A stretch of 46,011 nucleotides of DNA from an uncultured Luteimonas sp. (GCA_938008415.1 CALLKI010000067.1:1-46011), one strand, 5' to 3'; shown: positions 24,823 through 33,209, counted from the stretch's first letter. Notes: a model not told the origin generated them from the letters alone. Program-made: numbers and translations.

Positions 24823-25116
24823 GGCACGGGGCTGATGCTGGTCAGCAGGCTCGCGCAGGACGGCGGCCGCGCCGATGTCTACCTCGATGGCGAACCTGCC
24901 GGCACCCTCGACGCCTACATCCCCGAGCGCACCTCCGACCGCGCGCTGTGGTGGCACGAGGGCCTCGTGCCCGGGCCGCACCGGCTGCGCATCGTGCTGC
25001 GCGACGACGCGGACCCCGATGCGCAGGGCCGCCGCCTCAACATCGAGCGCGCGGTGATCTACGACGCCGGGGCCAGCGGGACGGCCGCCGTGGCGCCCGC
25101 ACCGCTTGCGCGCTAG
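24823..25116 (+). pseudogene. C-terminal domain of the interrupted ADP-ribosylglycohydrolase
   Basis: The 97 codons after TAA 24820 stay in the same frame and encode GTGLMLVSRLAQDGGRADVYL, then DGEPAGTLDAYIPERTSDRALW and HRLRIVLRDDADPDAQGRRL, ending at TAG 25114. This is a small beta-sandwich domain typical of the C-terminus of exported glycosidase-like proteins. GAEAELAF before the stop joins smoothly to GTGLMLV. A single G-to-T change (GAA to TAA, giving F-E-G-T-G) would explain the break. An internal ATG at 24835 exists, but no clear ribosome-binding site precedes it, so independent expression is doubtful. Confidence 0.7.
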
Positions 25117-25148
25117 GGTGTGCCCACGGACACGCGACGGGAGCCGGG

Positions 25149-25563
25149 ATGGCCGGAAGGAAGACACCGCACGCCACCGCCGCCGACACGTCGGCCGCCG
25201 TGGATGCCTGCATCGCGAAGCTGGTGCATCCGCACAAGGACGCCGTCGTGCTGCTGCGCGAGACCATCCTCGCTGCCGATCCGTCCATCGCCGAAGGCGT
25301 GAAGTGGAACGCACCGAGTTTCCGCACGCACGAGTACTTCGCGACCATGCACCTGCGCGCGAAGACCGGGCTGTCGCTGATCCTGCACCTGGGCGCGAAG
25401 GCGCGCGCCCTGCCGGCGGGTGGGCTGGCCATCGACGATCCGGACGGCCTGCTGGCCTGGCTGGGCAGGGACCGCGCCCAGGTCGCGTTCGCCGATGCCG
25501 CCGACGTGCGCAAGCGCACACGCGCTGCAGTCGCTGCTCCGCCAGTGGATCGCGTACGTCTGA
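25149..25563 (+). pseudogene. DUF1801 protein gene with a frameshift near the 3' end
   Basis: Residues 1-122 (MAGRKTPHATAADTS to ADAADVRK) form a DUF1801/YdhG-like domain with the characteristic EGVKWNAPSFRTHEYFATMHLR. After AAG at 25512-25514 the frame breaks. One base later the next frame reads AHALQSLLRQWIAYV and stops at TGA 25561, which is the usual C-terminus of the family. Without correction the frame runs on to 25793, into putP. One extra C (near 25515) or two missing bases explains this. The repaired protein would have 137 residues. This is either real damage or a sequencing error. The function of DUF1801 proteins is poorly known. Confidence 0.75.
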
Positions 25564-25741
25564 ACCGGCTCCCGGCCCGGGCGTCCGCGGCCGCCGGCGG
25601 GAAACATCACCGCGTTGACGCACCGCAACAAGCCCGTGCCATGACCCCGCCGTTCCATCCACGGCGCACGACCGGCATTGGCGCGGGCCACGGGTTTTCG
25701 GCCACACTCTGCGCCCGGTCCAGTCGCATGGTGCCCGACGC

Positions 25742-27229
25742 ATGTCCTTCACCTCGCCGCTGTTCGTCACCTTCACCGCCTACCTGCTGCTGATGGTCGG
25801 CCTGGGCTTCGCCGCCTGGTACCGCACCCGGACCTTCGACGACTACATCCTCGGCGGACGCTCGCTCAACAGCTACGTGACCGCGCTGGCGGCCGGTGCG
25901 TCCGACATGAGCGGCTGGCTGATGATGGGGCTGCCCGGCGCGCTGTACCTGGGCGGCGCGTCCGAGGCGTGGATCGCGATCGGCCTGGTCATCGGCGCCT
26001 GGGCCAACTGGCGCTTCGTGGCCGGCCCGCTGCGCGTGTACACCGAGCGCACCAGCAACGCGCTGACCCTGCCGGACTACTTCACCCACCGCTTCGAGGA
26101 CCGCAGCCGCCTGCTGCGCATCCTCTCGGCGCTGGTGATCCTGGTGTTCTTCGCCATCTACTGCGCCTCCGGCGTGGTCGCCGGCGCGCGCCTGTTCGAG
26201 AGCATGTTCGGCATGCCGTACATGCAGGCGATGTTCTGGGGCGCGGCGGTGACCATCGCCTACACCTTCATCGGCGGTTTCCTGGCGGTGAGCTGGACCG
26301 ACACCATCCAGGCCACGCTGATGATCTTCGCCCTGCTGCTGGTGCCGGTGTTCGTGCTCGTCGGCGTCGGCGGCCCCGGGGAGGCCATGGCACTGGTCGA
26401 GCAGGTGGACCCGACGCGGCTGCAGTGGGTCGGCGCCGGTGGCGTGGTCGCCATCGTCTCGGCGATGGCCTGGGGCCTGGGCTACTGCGGCCAGCCGCAC
26501 CTGCTGGCGCGGTTCATGGCCGCCGAGAGCCTGGACCGGATCCCGCGCGCGCGCCGCATCGGCATGACCTGGATGGTGCTGTGCCTGGCCGGCGCGATGG
26601 CCACCGGCTTCTTCGGCATCGCCTGGTTCGCCAGACACCCGGAGCTTGCCGGCGCGGTCAATGCCAACCCCGAACGCGTGTTCATCTCGCTGGCCGATCT
26701 GCTGTTCAACCCGTGGATCGCGGGCGTGGTGCTGTCGGCGGTGCTGGCCGCGATCATGAGCACGCTCGCCGCGCAGCTGCTGGTGTGCTCGAGCGCGCTG
26801 ACCGAGGACTTCTACCGCGGCTTCCTGCGCCCCAACGCCAGCCACGCCGAACTGGTCTGGTTCGGCCGCGCCATGGTGCTGGCGGTGGCAGCCCTGGCGA
26901 TCTGGATCGCGCGCGACCCCGGATCCCGCGTGCTGGGCCTGGTCGCCTACGCCTGGGCGGGCTTCGGCTCCGCCTTCGGCCCGATGGTGGTGCTCTCGCT
27001 GTTCTGGAAGCGCATGACCCGCAACGGCGCGCTGGCCGGCATGCTCACCGGCGCGATCGTGGTGATCGCCTGGAAGCAGACCGGCAGCCCGGTATACGAG
27101 ATGATCCCGGGCTTCATCGCCGCCACCATCGCCATCGTCGTCGTCAGCCTGCTCGACAGGGCGCCCTCGCCCGCGATGCAGGCGCGGCACGAGGAGGTGC
27201 GCAGCCTGCTGCGCGAGCGGGGCTACTGA
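25742..27229 (+). CDS. putP: Sodium/proline symporter PutP
   Basis: The 495-residue SSF-family transporter has about 13 membrane segments and characteristic PutP sequences. These are FDDYILGGRSLNSYVTALAAGASDMSGWL, TSNALTLPDYFTHRFED, VSWTDTIQATLMIFALLLVP and GYCGQPHLLARFMA. The Ser/Asp residues for sodium binding in SDMSGWL are present. It couples proline uptake to sodium entry for nutrition and osmoprotection. The ATG at 25742 is the family start. No proline dehydrogenase gene is adjacent. It converges on the SDR gene. Confidence 0.95.
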   Translation: MSFTSPLFVTFTAYLLLMVGLGFAAWYRTRTFDDYILGGRSLNSYVTALAAGASDMSGWLMMGLPGALYLGGASEAWIAIGLVIGAWANWRFVAGPLRVYTERTSNALTLPDYFTHRFEDRSRLLRILSALVILVFFAIYCASGVVAGARLFESMFGMPYMQAMFWGAAVTIAYTFIGGFLAVSWTDTIQATLMIFALLLVPVFVLVGVGGPGEAMALVEQVDPTRLQWVGAGGVVAIVSAMAWGLGYCGQPHLLARFMAAESLDRIPRARRIGMTWMVLCLAGAMATGFFGIAWFARHPELAGAVNANPERVFISLADLLFNPWIAGVVLSAVLAAIMSTLAAQLLVCSSALTEDFYRGFLRPNASHAELVWFGRAMVLAVAALAIWIARDPGSRVLGLVAYAWAGFGSAFGPMVVLSLFWKRMTRNGALAGMLTGAIVVIAWKQTGSPVYEMIPGFIAATIAIVVVSLLDRAPSPAMQARHEEVRSLLRERGY

Positions 27230-27252
27230 GCGCGTGCGTGCCGCGCGCTCAG
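27226..27252. terminator. Shared hairpin at the putP/SDR convergence
   Basis: CTGAGCGCG (27226-27234) and CGCGCTCAG (27244-27252) form a perfect 9-bp stem with a 9-base loop. The putP stop and the SDR stop sit in opposite arms. It is a candidate bidirectional terminator without a T-run. Confidence 0.5.
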
Positions 27253-27989
27253 CGCGCGGTGTAGCCGCCGTCCACCAGGTGGTAGCTGCCGGTGATGAAG
27301 CCGGCGGCGTCCGACAGCAGGAAGCAGGCCAGCGCGGCCACCTCGTCCGCGGTGCCGAGCCGCCCGGCGGGGTGCAGGCCGACCAGGCCGGCGCGCGCCT
27401 CCTCGTCCAGTGCCGCCAGCAGCGGCGTGTCGATGAAGCCCGGGCCCACCGCGTTGATCCGGATGCCCTGCGCGGCATACTCCAGCGCCGCGGTCCTGGT
27501 CATCCCGACCACCGCGTGCTTGGCCGCGACGTAGGCGACCGAACCGCTCCAGCCGACGCTGCCCAGGATCGACGCCATGTTGACGATGGCGCCACCACCG
27601 GAGGCCAGCATCGCCGGGATCTCGTACTTCATCGAGTACATCACCCCGTGCAGGTTCACGCCGATCACGCGGTGCCATTCCTCGAGCGGATAGTCGGCTG
27701 TCGGTGCGGACGCCCCGCCGATGCCCGCGTTGTTGACCGCCAGGTGCAGGCCGCCGAAGGTGTCGACCGCGTGCGCGACCATGTCCCGCACCGCGCGCGG
27801 GTCGGCGACGTCCAGCCGGAACGCGCTGGCATTGCCCAGCCCGCCGGCCAGCGCCTGCGCCGCCTCGCCGTTGTAATCGGCGATGACGACCTTCGCGCCG
27901 CGGGCCGCCAGTTGCCGGCACACCGCCGCGCCGATGCCCGAGGCACCGCCCGTGACCACCGCCACCCTGCCTTCGAAATCGCGCGTCAT
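27249..27989 (-). CDS. Short-chain dehydrogenase/reductase (SDR)
   Basis: The 246-residue classical SDR has the cofactor motif T13-G-G-A-S-G-I-G, NNAG at 86-89, and the catalytic S140, Y153 and K157 (VAYVAAKHAVVGMT). The C-terminal GGYT end is also typical. The acidic residue after beta-2 (VVIADYN) favours NAD over NADP. The overall pattern is close to FabG/BDH-like oxidoreductases, but the alcohol substrate cannot be deduced. A purine-rich GAGGAG stretch precedes the ATG. It stands alone, convergent with putP and divergent from the DUF488 gene. Confidence 0.88.
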   Translation of the reverse strand: MTRDFEGRVAVVTGGASGIGAAVCRQLAARGAKVVIADYNGEAAQALAGGLGNASAFRLDVADPRAVRDMVAHAVDTFGGLHLAVNNAGIGGASAPTADYPLEEWHRVIGVNLHGVMYSMKYEIPAMLASGGGAIVNMASILGSVGWSGSVAYVAAKHAVVGMTRTAALEYAAQGIRINAVGPGFIDTPLLAALDEEARAGLVGLHPAGRLGTADEVAALACFLLSDAAGFITGSYHLVDGGYTAR

Positions 27990-28102
27990 GGCCCTGCTCC
28001 TCGTCCGGGATTGCCGCCATGGTCGCCCCTCCCGCGTGACGGGGCATTGATCCTGCTCAGTCCGCCCTTGATTCCACGGGCGGACGGGGGCAGCCTGCCG
28101 GC

Positions 28103-28450
28103 ATGGACATCCGGCTCAAGCGCGCCTACGACCCGCCCGCCCGGGACGACGGCGCGCGCATCCTCGTCGAGCGGCTGTGGCCGCGCGGCGTGAGGAAGGA
28201 AGCGCTGGCGCTCGACCTGTGGCTGAAGGACATCGCGCCCAGCCCGGGCCTGCGCCAGTGGTATGGCCACGAGCCGTCGCGGTTCGAGGAGTTCGTGCGC
28301 CGCTACCACGCCGAGCTGGAGGCCAATGCCGCCGCCGTCGAGGAGCTGCGCGACTGGCTGCGCCGGGGCCGCACCACCTTCGTCTACGCCGCGCGCGACC
28401 CGGTGATGAACAGCGCGCGCGTGCTGCGCGACTGGCTGCTCGCCCGCTGA
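28103..28450 (+). CDS. DUF488 family protein
   Basis: The 115-residue protein shows the pattern of the short DUF488 family (YeaO-like): IRLKRAYDPPARDDGARILVERLWPRGVRKEAL, a WLKDIAPSPGLRQWYGHEP core and a C-terminal TTFVYAARDPVMNSARVLRDWL. The family is widespread and its function is unknown; no signal peptide or membrane segment is present. It is convergent with the DUF5694 gene, with stop codons 9 bases apart. Confidence 0.88.
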   Translation: MDIRLKRAYDPPARDDGARILVERLWPRGVRKEALALDLWLKDIAPSPGLRQWYGHEPSRFEEFVRRYHAELEANAAAVEELRDWLRRGRTTFVYAARDPVMNSARVLRDWLLAR

Positions 28451-28463
28451 GCCGCGGGCTCAG
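28447..28463. terminator. Shared hairpin at the DUF488/DUF5694 convergence
   Basis: CTGAGCC (28447-28453), GCG, GGCTCAG (28457-28463) is a perfect inverted repeat containing both stop codons. It may act as a short bidirectional terminator. No T-run is present. Confidence 0.45.
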
Positions 28464-29530
28464 TCGCCCAGCACCTGTGCGGCGTCCACCACCTCCACGC
28501 CCTGCAGCTGCCCGAGCAGGCGGTCGAACCAGGGCTTGTGCGAGACGCCGACGATGCTCAGTACCCGCACCCCGGGACGCTCGCGGAAGGTCTCGCCGAT
28601 GTTGGCGACCATGCGCAGGTTGCGCAGGTCCCAGCCGGTGACGTACTGGCGGCCGTAACGCTGTGGCGAGGTGTCGGCCAGCGCGAGCGCAAAGTCGCAG
28701 CGCATCGGCACCGTCTGGTAGGCGGCGCGATTGATGTGCTGGTACAGCGGCAGCAGGTCCGGCGCCTGCCGCAGTTCGCGCAGGTACGCGTACGTTGCGG
28801 CGCATTCGGGCGGCGCGCGGTCCCAGGCGCCGCGGATCGCGGCGGCGTAGGCGTCCTCGTCGTCGATGCGCAGGTTGTCACCGGTGTGGTCGTCCACGGG
28901 ATGCACGCGCTGCAGCCCCAGGCGCACGGCCAGCGCGGCGCCGATCACCGTGTTCTCGTTGCTGGACGCGGCCAGCTTGCGCAGCGCCTGCACCAGCGCG
29001 GCGTCGAGCCCGTCGCCGGCGCGGCGCTCGGCTTCGGGCAGGTACAGCCACTGCACCAGGGCCGAGGTCGGGTCGCCCGCGGCCAGGAAGGTCGCGGCCA
29101 GGCGCCGGCGCTGCGCCGCGGTCGGCGACTGCGGCCACGCGGCCAGCTGTTCCTCCACCGAGGCGATGGCGGCCGGCACGTCCAGGCCGGTGGCGGCCCG
29201 TGCCGCGTCGGTGTCGGGACAGTAGTGCGCGATGCCCTCCTCGTCGTACACCGCCGGGTGGCGGCGCATCAGGTCGCAGGTCTCGCCGCGCATCGCTTCG
29301 ACGGTGATCACCTGCGGACCGAACGCGGCCAGGCGCTCCAGCAGCCGACCGGTCTCGCGGGCGGTGACCGGACCGCCCTCCTCCTGCGCCAGGTGCACGC
29401 TGCCCAGCACCAGGACCCGCGTGGGCGGACCGGCGAAAGGCGCCCGTGGCCCGTCGTGCGGCGCAGGGGCCACCTGCGCGCACAGCGGGCTGGTGGCCAG
29501 CAGGAGGACGGCCAGCAGGGGCATTCGCAT
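28460..29530 (-). CDS. Exported DUF5694 protein
   Basis: The 356-residue protein has a signal peptide (MPLLAVLLLATSPLCAQ) and a domain starting TRVLVLGSVHLAQEEGG, with ERLAAFGPQVITVEAMRGE following. This is typical of DUF5694 proteins, which resemble the TraB/GumN and erythromycin-esterase-like folds. Near the C-terminus VLSIVGVSHKPWFDRLLGQL supplies a second conserved His. Function is not established. ATG 29530 is preferred over upstream codons because GGAGA lies 7 bases before it and the signal peptide begins there. Confidence 0.75.
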   Translation of the reverse strand: MRMPLLAVLLLATSPLCAQVAPAPHDGPRAPFAGPPTRVLVLGSVHLAQEEGGPVTARETGRLLERLAAFGPQVITVEAMRGETCDLMRRHPAVYDEEGIAHYCPDTDAARAATGLDVPAAIASVEEQLAAWPQSPTAAQRRRLAATFLAAGDPTSALVQWLYLPEAERRAGDGLDAALVQALRKLAASSNENTVIGAALAVRLGLQRVHPVDDHTGDNLRIDDEDAYAAAIRGAWDRAPPECAATYAYLRELRQAPDLLPLYQHINRAAYQTVPMRCDFALALADTSPQRYGRQYVTGWDLRNLRMVANIGETFRERPGVRVLSIVGVSHKPWFDRLLGQLQGVEVVDAAQVLGD

Positions 29531-29754
29531 GGCAAGGTCTCCGGTTGCCGTCGAGTCGTGAATGAAACGCCAGCGCGACCGGCGCGGCATGACCGGATGG
29601 TCACGGTGACGATCGATGCAGTCGCCAGGCGGTCAGGGCACGATCCGCACCGGCGGGCCGGTGGCGCCGACCGCGCGTTGCCGGCCGCGCCCTCGCCGTG
29701 GGCCCGCACGATGTCGTCGCCGGGCGCCCCGGCGCGGGCCCGCGGACCGATGGT

Positions 29755-30924
29755 TCAATCCAGCACGCGGCAGAACACCGCCTTCAGGTAGCGCGACTCG
29801 GGCACGTGGGCCAGGAACGGATGGTCGGCGCCGGCGCCGGCCACCTTCAGCACCTGCACCGTGCGCCCGGCGTAGAACGCGGCGCGGCGCAGCATGTCCA
29901 GGAACTGCTCCTCGCCCACCAGCCCGGTGCACGAGAACGTGGCGAACAGCCCGCCTGGCTTGACCACGCCCAGTGCCAGCTTGTTCATGTCGAGGTACTT
30001 CTTGAGCGCATTGATGACCTGCTCGCGGTCGCGGGTCATCTTCGCCGGGTCGAGGATCACCACGTCGAAGCGCTCGCCGTTGGCCGCCGCGTCGCGCAGC
30101 CACGGGAAGATGTCGGCCTGGACGAAGCGCGGGCGCACGCCGTTGAGCTTCGCGTTCGCGCGGGCGATCTCCAGCACGGCCGCGTCGATGTCCACGCCCA
30201 CCACCTCGCTGGCGCCACGCACCGCGGCGTAGATGCCGAAGCCGCCGGTGTTGCAGCACAGGTCGAGCACGCGCTTGCCGGCGCAACGGTGGGAGAGCCA
30301 CTCGCGGTTGTCGCGCTGGTCGGCGAAGAACCCGGTCTTGTGCCCGCCGGCCGGGTCGGCGCGGAAGCGGATGCCATGCTCGGTGACGATCGCCGGCGCG
30401 GTGCCGGTGGTCTCGCGCAGGTCGAACGACTCCTGCTTCTGCACGTGTTCGTCGGCGAAGCTGTGGAAGCGGCAGCCGGGGAACTGCCCGCGCAGCGCGT
30501 CGTAGATCCACTCGCGGTGGCGGTACGCGCCGGCGCTGAAGAACTCGACCACGAGCAGATCGTCGTAACGGTCCACGACCAGGCCGCTGATGCCGTCGCC
30601 CTCGCTGTGCACCACGCGCCAGGCGTTGGTCACCTCGTCCAGGCGCAGCACCTCGCGGCGCAGCCGCACCGCCTCGGCGATCCTGCGCGCGAACCAGCCG
30701 GCGTCCACCGGCACGTCCGGGTCGGTCTCGAGGATGCGCAGCGCGATCCGCGAGTGGCCGTTGTAGAAGCCGCGCCCGATCCACTCGCCGTCCACGCCGA
30801 CGACGTCCACCAGGCTGCCGGGCCTGGGGCGCTGCGCGGGCTTCTCGACCAGCTTCTGGAAGATCCAGGGATGGCTGGACTTCCAAGCGTTGCGGAGGCG
30901 GATGACGGGGAGTGTCGCGCTCAT
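29755..30924 (-). CDS. rlmI: Class I SAM-dependent rRNA methyltransferase (RlmI-like)
   Basis: The 389-residue protein has an N-terminal PUA domain (residues about 5-75, KSSHPWIFQKLV), an EEHRV-like middle segment and a C-terminal Rossmann methyltransferase. The latter shows the SAM motif VLDLCCNTGGFGIYAA, the acidic GVDIDAAVLE, the active-site DPAK and the catalytic-type SCT. This matches the RlmI (YccW) family, which methylates C5 of a cytosine in 23S rRNA (position 1962 in E. coli). In E. coli RlmI the motif is DPP rather than DPA, so the exact target is inferred. The gene stands alone, divergent from the riboswitch-terC unit. Confidence 0.88.
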   Translation of the reverse strand: MSATLPVIRLRNAWKSSHPWIFQKLVEKPAQRPRPGSLVDVVGVDGEWIGRGFYNGHSRIALRILETDPDVPVDAGWFARRIAEAVRLRREVLRLDEVTNAWRVVHSEGDGISGLVVDRYDDLLVVEFFSAGAYRHREWIYDALRGQFPGCRFHSFADEHVQKQESFDLRETTGTAPAIVTEHGIRFRADPAGGHKTGFFADQRDNREWLSHRCAGKRVLDLCCNTGGFGIYAAVRGASEVVGVDIDAAVLEIARANAKLNGVRPRFVQADIFPWLRDAAANGERFDVVILDPAKMTRDREQVINALKKYLDMNKLALGVVKPGGLFATFSCTGLVGEEQFLDMLRRAAFYAGRTVQVLKVAGAGADHPFLAHVPESRYLKAVFCRVLD

Positions 30925-30997
30925 CCCCGGATTTTACGGCCTGCGCCCGCACCCTGCCGGCCGCGGTTGACCCCGCCCCCCCGGCCCCACACAATGG

Positions 30998-31160
30998 CCG
31001 GTGAAGGGGAGTAGCTCCCGAGTGCGCCAGGGCCGTCAGTTCGAGCAGCCCGCTCCGGTCCGGCGGCAGCCACGACGGCTGTGAGCGAGACCTTCGCCGC
31101 GACGGCGAAGGTGCGTCCCCGGAATCCGATCCACGGTCCCGAGACCCCGCCGCCGGCGGC
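30998..31160 (+). promoter_or_regulatory. yybP-ykoY-type (manganese) riboswitch leader
   Basis: The leader of the terC gene contains both conserved loop elements of the yybP-ykoY aptamer: GGGGAGTAGC at 31006-31015 and GCGAGACC at 31085-31092. The second runs into a perfect 9-bp hairpin, CCTTCGCCG-CGA-CGGCGAAGG (31091-31111). A further G+C-rich hairpin at about 31148-31160 lies before the ribosome-binding site and may be part of the expression switch. In studied bacteria this class senses Mn2+ and controls TerC/Alx and MntP exporters. The gene just downstream is a TerC protein, which fits. Exact boundaries are estimated. Confidence 0.9.
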
Positions 31161-31187
31161 AACCCCCTGGCGTTGGTGGAGATTCCG

Positions 31188-32144
31188 ATGGAAACGATAG
31201 GCAACGCGTGGCTGTGGGCCGGTTTTTCCGGCCTGGTCCTGGCCGCGCTGCTGGTGGACCTGGCGCTGATGCGCCACGGCGGCGCGCACAAGGTCACGTT
31301 CCGCGAGGCGGCATGGTGGAGCCTGGGCTGGGTGGCCCTGGCGATGGCCTTCAACGCCGCGCTGTGGTGGTACGTCGGCCAGACCGCCGGGCCCGGGGAG
31401 GCGCGCCGCGTGGGCCTCGAGTTCCTGACCGGCTACCTGGTCGAGAAGGCGCTCGCGGTCGACAACATCTTCGTCTTCCTGATGGTGATGGGCTACTTCG
31501 CGGTGCCCGGGGAGCAGCGCCAGCGCGTGCTGGTGATCGGCATCCTCGGCGCGATCGTGCTGCGCGCGGTCCTGATCTTCGCCGGCGCCGCCCTGCTGGC
31601 GCACTTCCACTGGCTGCTGTACGTGTTCGGTGCGTTCCTGCTGTTCACCGGCGTCCGGATGTGGCTCGCCGCCGGCAAGGAACCGGACCTCGCGGACAAC
31701 CCGGTGCTGCGATGGCTGACCGTCCACGTCCCGTTCGTCCGCCGCTACCACGGCGGCGCGCTGTGGATCGGCCGCGGCAGCCGCCGCAAGTTCACGCCGC
31801 TGTTCATCGTGCTGGTCATGATCGGCGTCACCGACGTGATCTTCGCGGTGGACTCGATCCCGGCGATCTTCGCGATCACCACCGATCCCTTCATCGTGCT
31901 GACCTCGAACGTGTTCGCGGTGCTGGGCCTGCGCGCGATGTTCTTCCTGCTGGCCGGGATGGCCGAGCGCTTCCACCTGCTGCCCTACGGCCTGGCGGTG
32001 GTGCTGTGCTTCATCGGCATCAAGATGCTGCTGATCGACGTGGTGAAGATCCCGGTGCCCTGGGCGCTGGGGGTGGTCGCGCTCGTGCTCGGCGCCACCG
32101 TCGCGCTCAGCCTGGCGCGCCCGCCGAAGCACGACGCCGCCTGA
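31188..32144 (+). CDS. TerC/Alx family integral membrane protein
   Basis: The 318-residue protein has about eight to nine membrane segments and the paired TerC motifs EKALAVDNIFVFLMVMGYF and DVIFAVDSIPAIFAITTDPF. Their acidic residues are thought to bind divalent metal. A charged cytoplasmic loop (RYHGGALWIGRGSRRKFTP) separates the halves. Members next to yybP-ykoY riboswitches act in manganese export, and this gene has such a leader. ATG 31188 has GGTGGAG at 6 bases; an in-frame TTG at 31173 is less likely. The gene symbol alx would be possible by analogy but is not assigned. Confidence 0.93.
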   Translation: METIGNAWLWAGFSGLVLAALLVDLALMRHGGAHKVTFREAAWWSLGWVALAMAFNAALWWYVGQTAGPGEARRVGLEFLTGYLVEKALAVDNIFVFLMVMGYFAVPGEQRQRVLVIGILGAIVLRAVLIFAGAALLAHFHWLLYVFGAFLLFTGVRMWLAAGKEPDLADNPVLRWLTVHVPFVRRYHGGALWIGRGSRRKFTPLFIVLVMIGVTDVIFAVDSIPAIFAITTDPFIVLTSNVFAVLGLRAMFFLLAGMAERFHLLPYGLAVVLCFIGIKMLLIDVVKIPVPWALGVVALVLGATVALSLARPPKHDAA

Positions 32145-32232
32145 TTCCACGCGGATTCCCGCCTCCATCCGGCCTTCCTCCGCCAATCGCCCCCCTCCCG
32201 CCTCCCCCTGCAGCCGGAGAAAGGTTTCCGGC

Positions 32233-32258
32233 GCCCTCCCCCGTTGACGGGGGAGGGC
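32233..32258. repeat. REP-like hairpin, copy 2
   Basis: GCCCTCCCCCG (32233-32243) and CGGGGGAGGGC (32248-32258) form an 11-bp perfect stem around TTGA. GCAATCC follows about 20 bases later. It matches the element at 5380-5402. It lies in the 203-bp spacer between terC and the rhomboid gene, where it may also end terC transcription. Confidence 0.65.
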
Positions 32259-32347
32259 CGGGGGCGGGCAATCCCCCGGCGCACCCGGGAAAGCGTTTCC
32301 CGCCCGCGGCCCTTGCATCCCCGCGTTCCGTCGCCACCCTCTGCCTC

Positions 32348-33154
32348 ATGCACCTGCCCACGCCCGACGACCCGACCGATTTCCAGGCCCAGCGCGCGCG
32401 CGACCGGCAGCGGCTCCTGGCCGCGCTGAAGGCCAGCGCGTTCTCGGTGCTGCTGCTCGTGGTGGTCTTCCTCACCCAGCCGGCGCTGGACTGGCGCGCG
32501 TTCGCGGTGACGCCGCACACCGCCGCCGGCCTGCCGGCGATCCTCACCGCACCGCTGCTGCACAGCTCGCCCGGGCACCTGGCCGCGAACGCGTTCGCGC
32601 TGCTGATCCTGGGCACGCTGGCGATGGCCGTCTACCCGCGCGCCACCGTGCGTGCGCTGCCGCTGGTGTGGCTGGGCTCGGGGCTCGGCGCGTGGCTGCT
32701 GGGCGAGCCCGGCACCCGCCACCTCGGCGCCAGCGGCATCACCCACGGCCTGATGTTCCTGCTGTTCGTGCTCGGCCTGCTGCGCCGCGACCGGCCCTCG
32801 ATCGCCACGGGCATGATCGCGTTCCTGTTCTATGGCGGCATGCTGCTGACGGTGCTGCCGCAGCAGCCGGGCGTGTCCTGGCAGTCGCACCTCGGCGGCG
32901 CGCTCGGCGGCATCCTCGCCGCCTTCCTGTTCCGGCGCACGGACCCCGTGCCCCCGCGCCGCAGGTACAGCTGGGAGCTGGAAGAGGAGCAGGAAGCCAC
33001 CAGCGCCGCGCAGGAGGAACGCGACGCCTTCGAGCCGCCGCCGCCACGCGACGTGCCGGTGCTCTGGCACCGCGAGCCGCGCCCGGACGACGACCGGCGT
33101 GGCGTGGTCGTGCCGTTCCCGCGGCGCGGGCCTCCCGGCGATCGGTCACACTGA
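32348..33154 (+). CDS. Rhomboid-like intramembrane serine protease
   Basis: The 268-residue protein has about six membrane segments and the rhomboid landmarks. These are H77-x3-N81 at the start of TM2 (SPGHLAANAFALLILG), the catalytic serine in G-A-S129-G (RHLGASGITHGLMFLL) and the catalytic His181 in WQSHLGGALGG. The dyad is thus complete, so it is probably active. The C-terminal cytoplasmic tail (residues about 195-268) is charged and rich in Glu, Arg and Pro, longer than in minimal rhomboids. The start at 32348 has no strong Shine-Dalgarno site. The GH18 gene follows after 55 bases. Confidence 0.9.
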   Translation: MHLPTPDDPTDFQAQRARDRQRLLAALKASAFSVLLLVVVFLTQPALDWRAFAVTPHTAAGLPAILTAPLLHSSPGHLAANAFALLILGTLAMAVYPRATVRALPLVWLGSGLGAWLLGEPGTRHLGASGITHGLMFLLFVLGLLRRDRPSIATGMIAFLFYGGMLLTVLPQQPGVSWQSHLGGALGGILAAFLFRRTDPVPPRRRYSWELEEEQEATSAAQEERDAFEPPPPRDVPVLWHREPRPDDDRRGVVVPFPRRGPPGDRSH

Positions 33155-33209
33155 ACACGCTGCCGCCATCGTGGCAGATGGTTTTCCCGCGAACCTGGGA
33201 GGGAACGGC

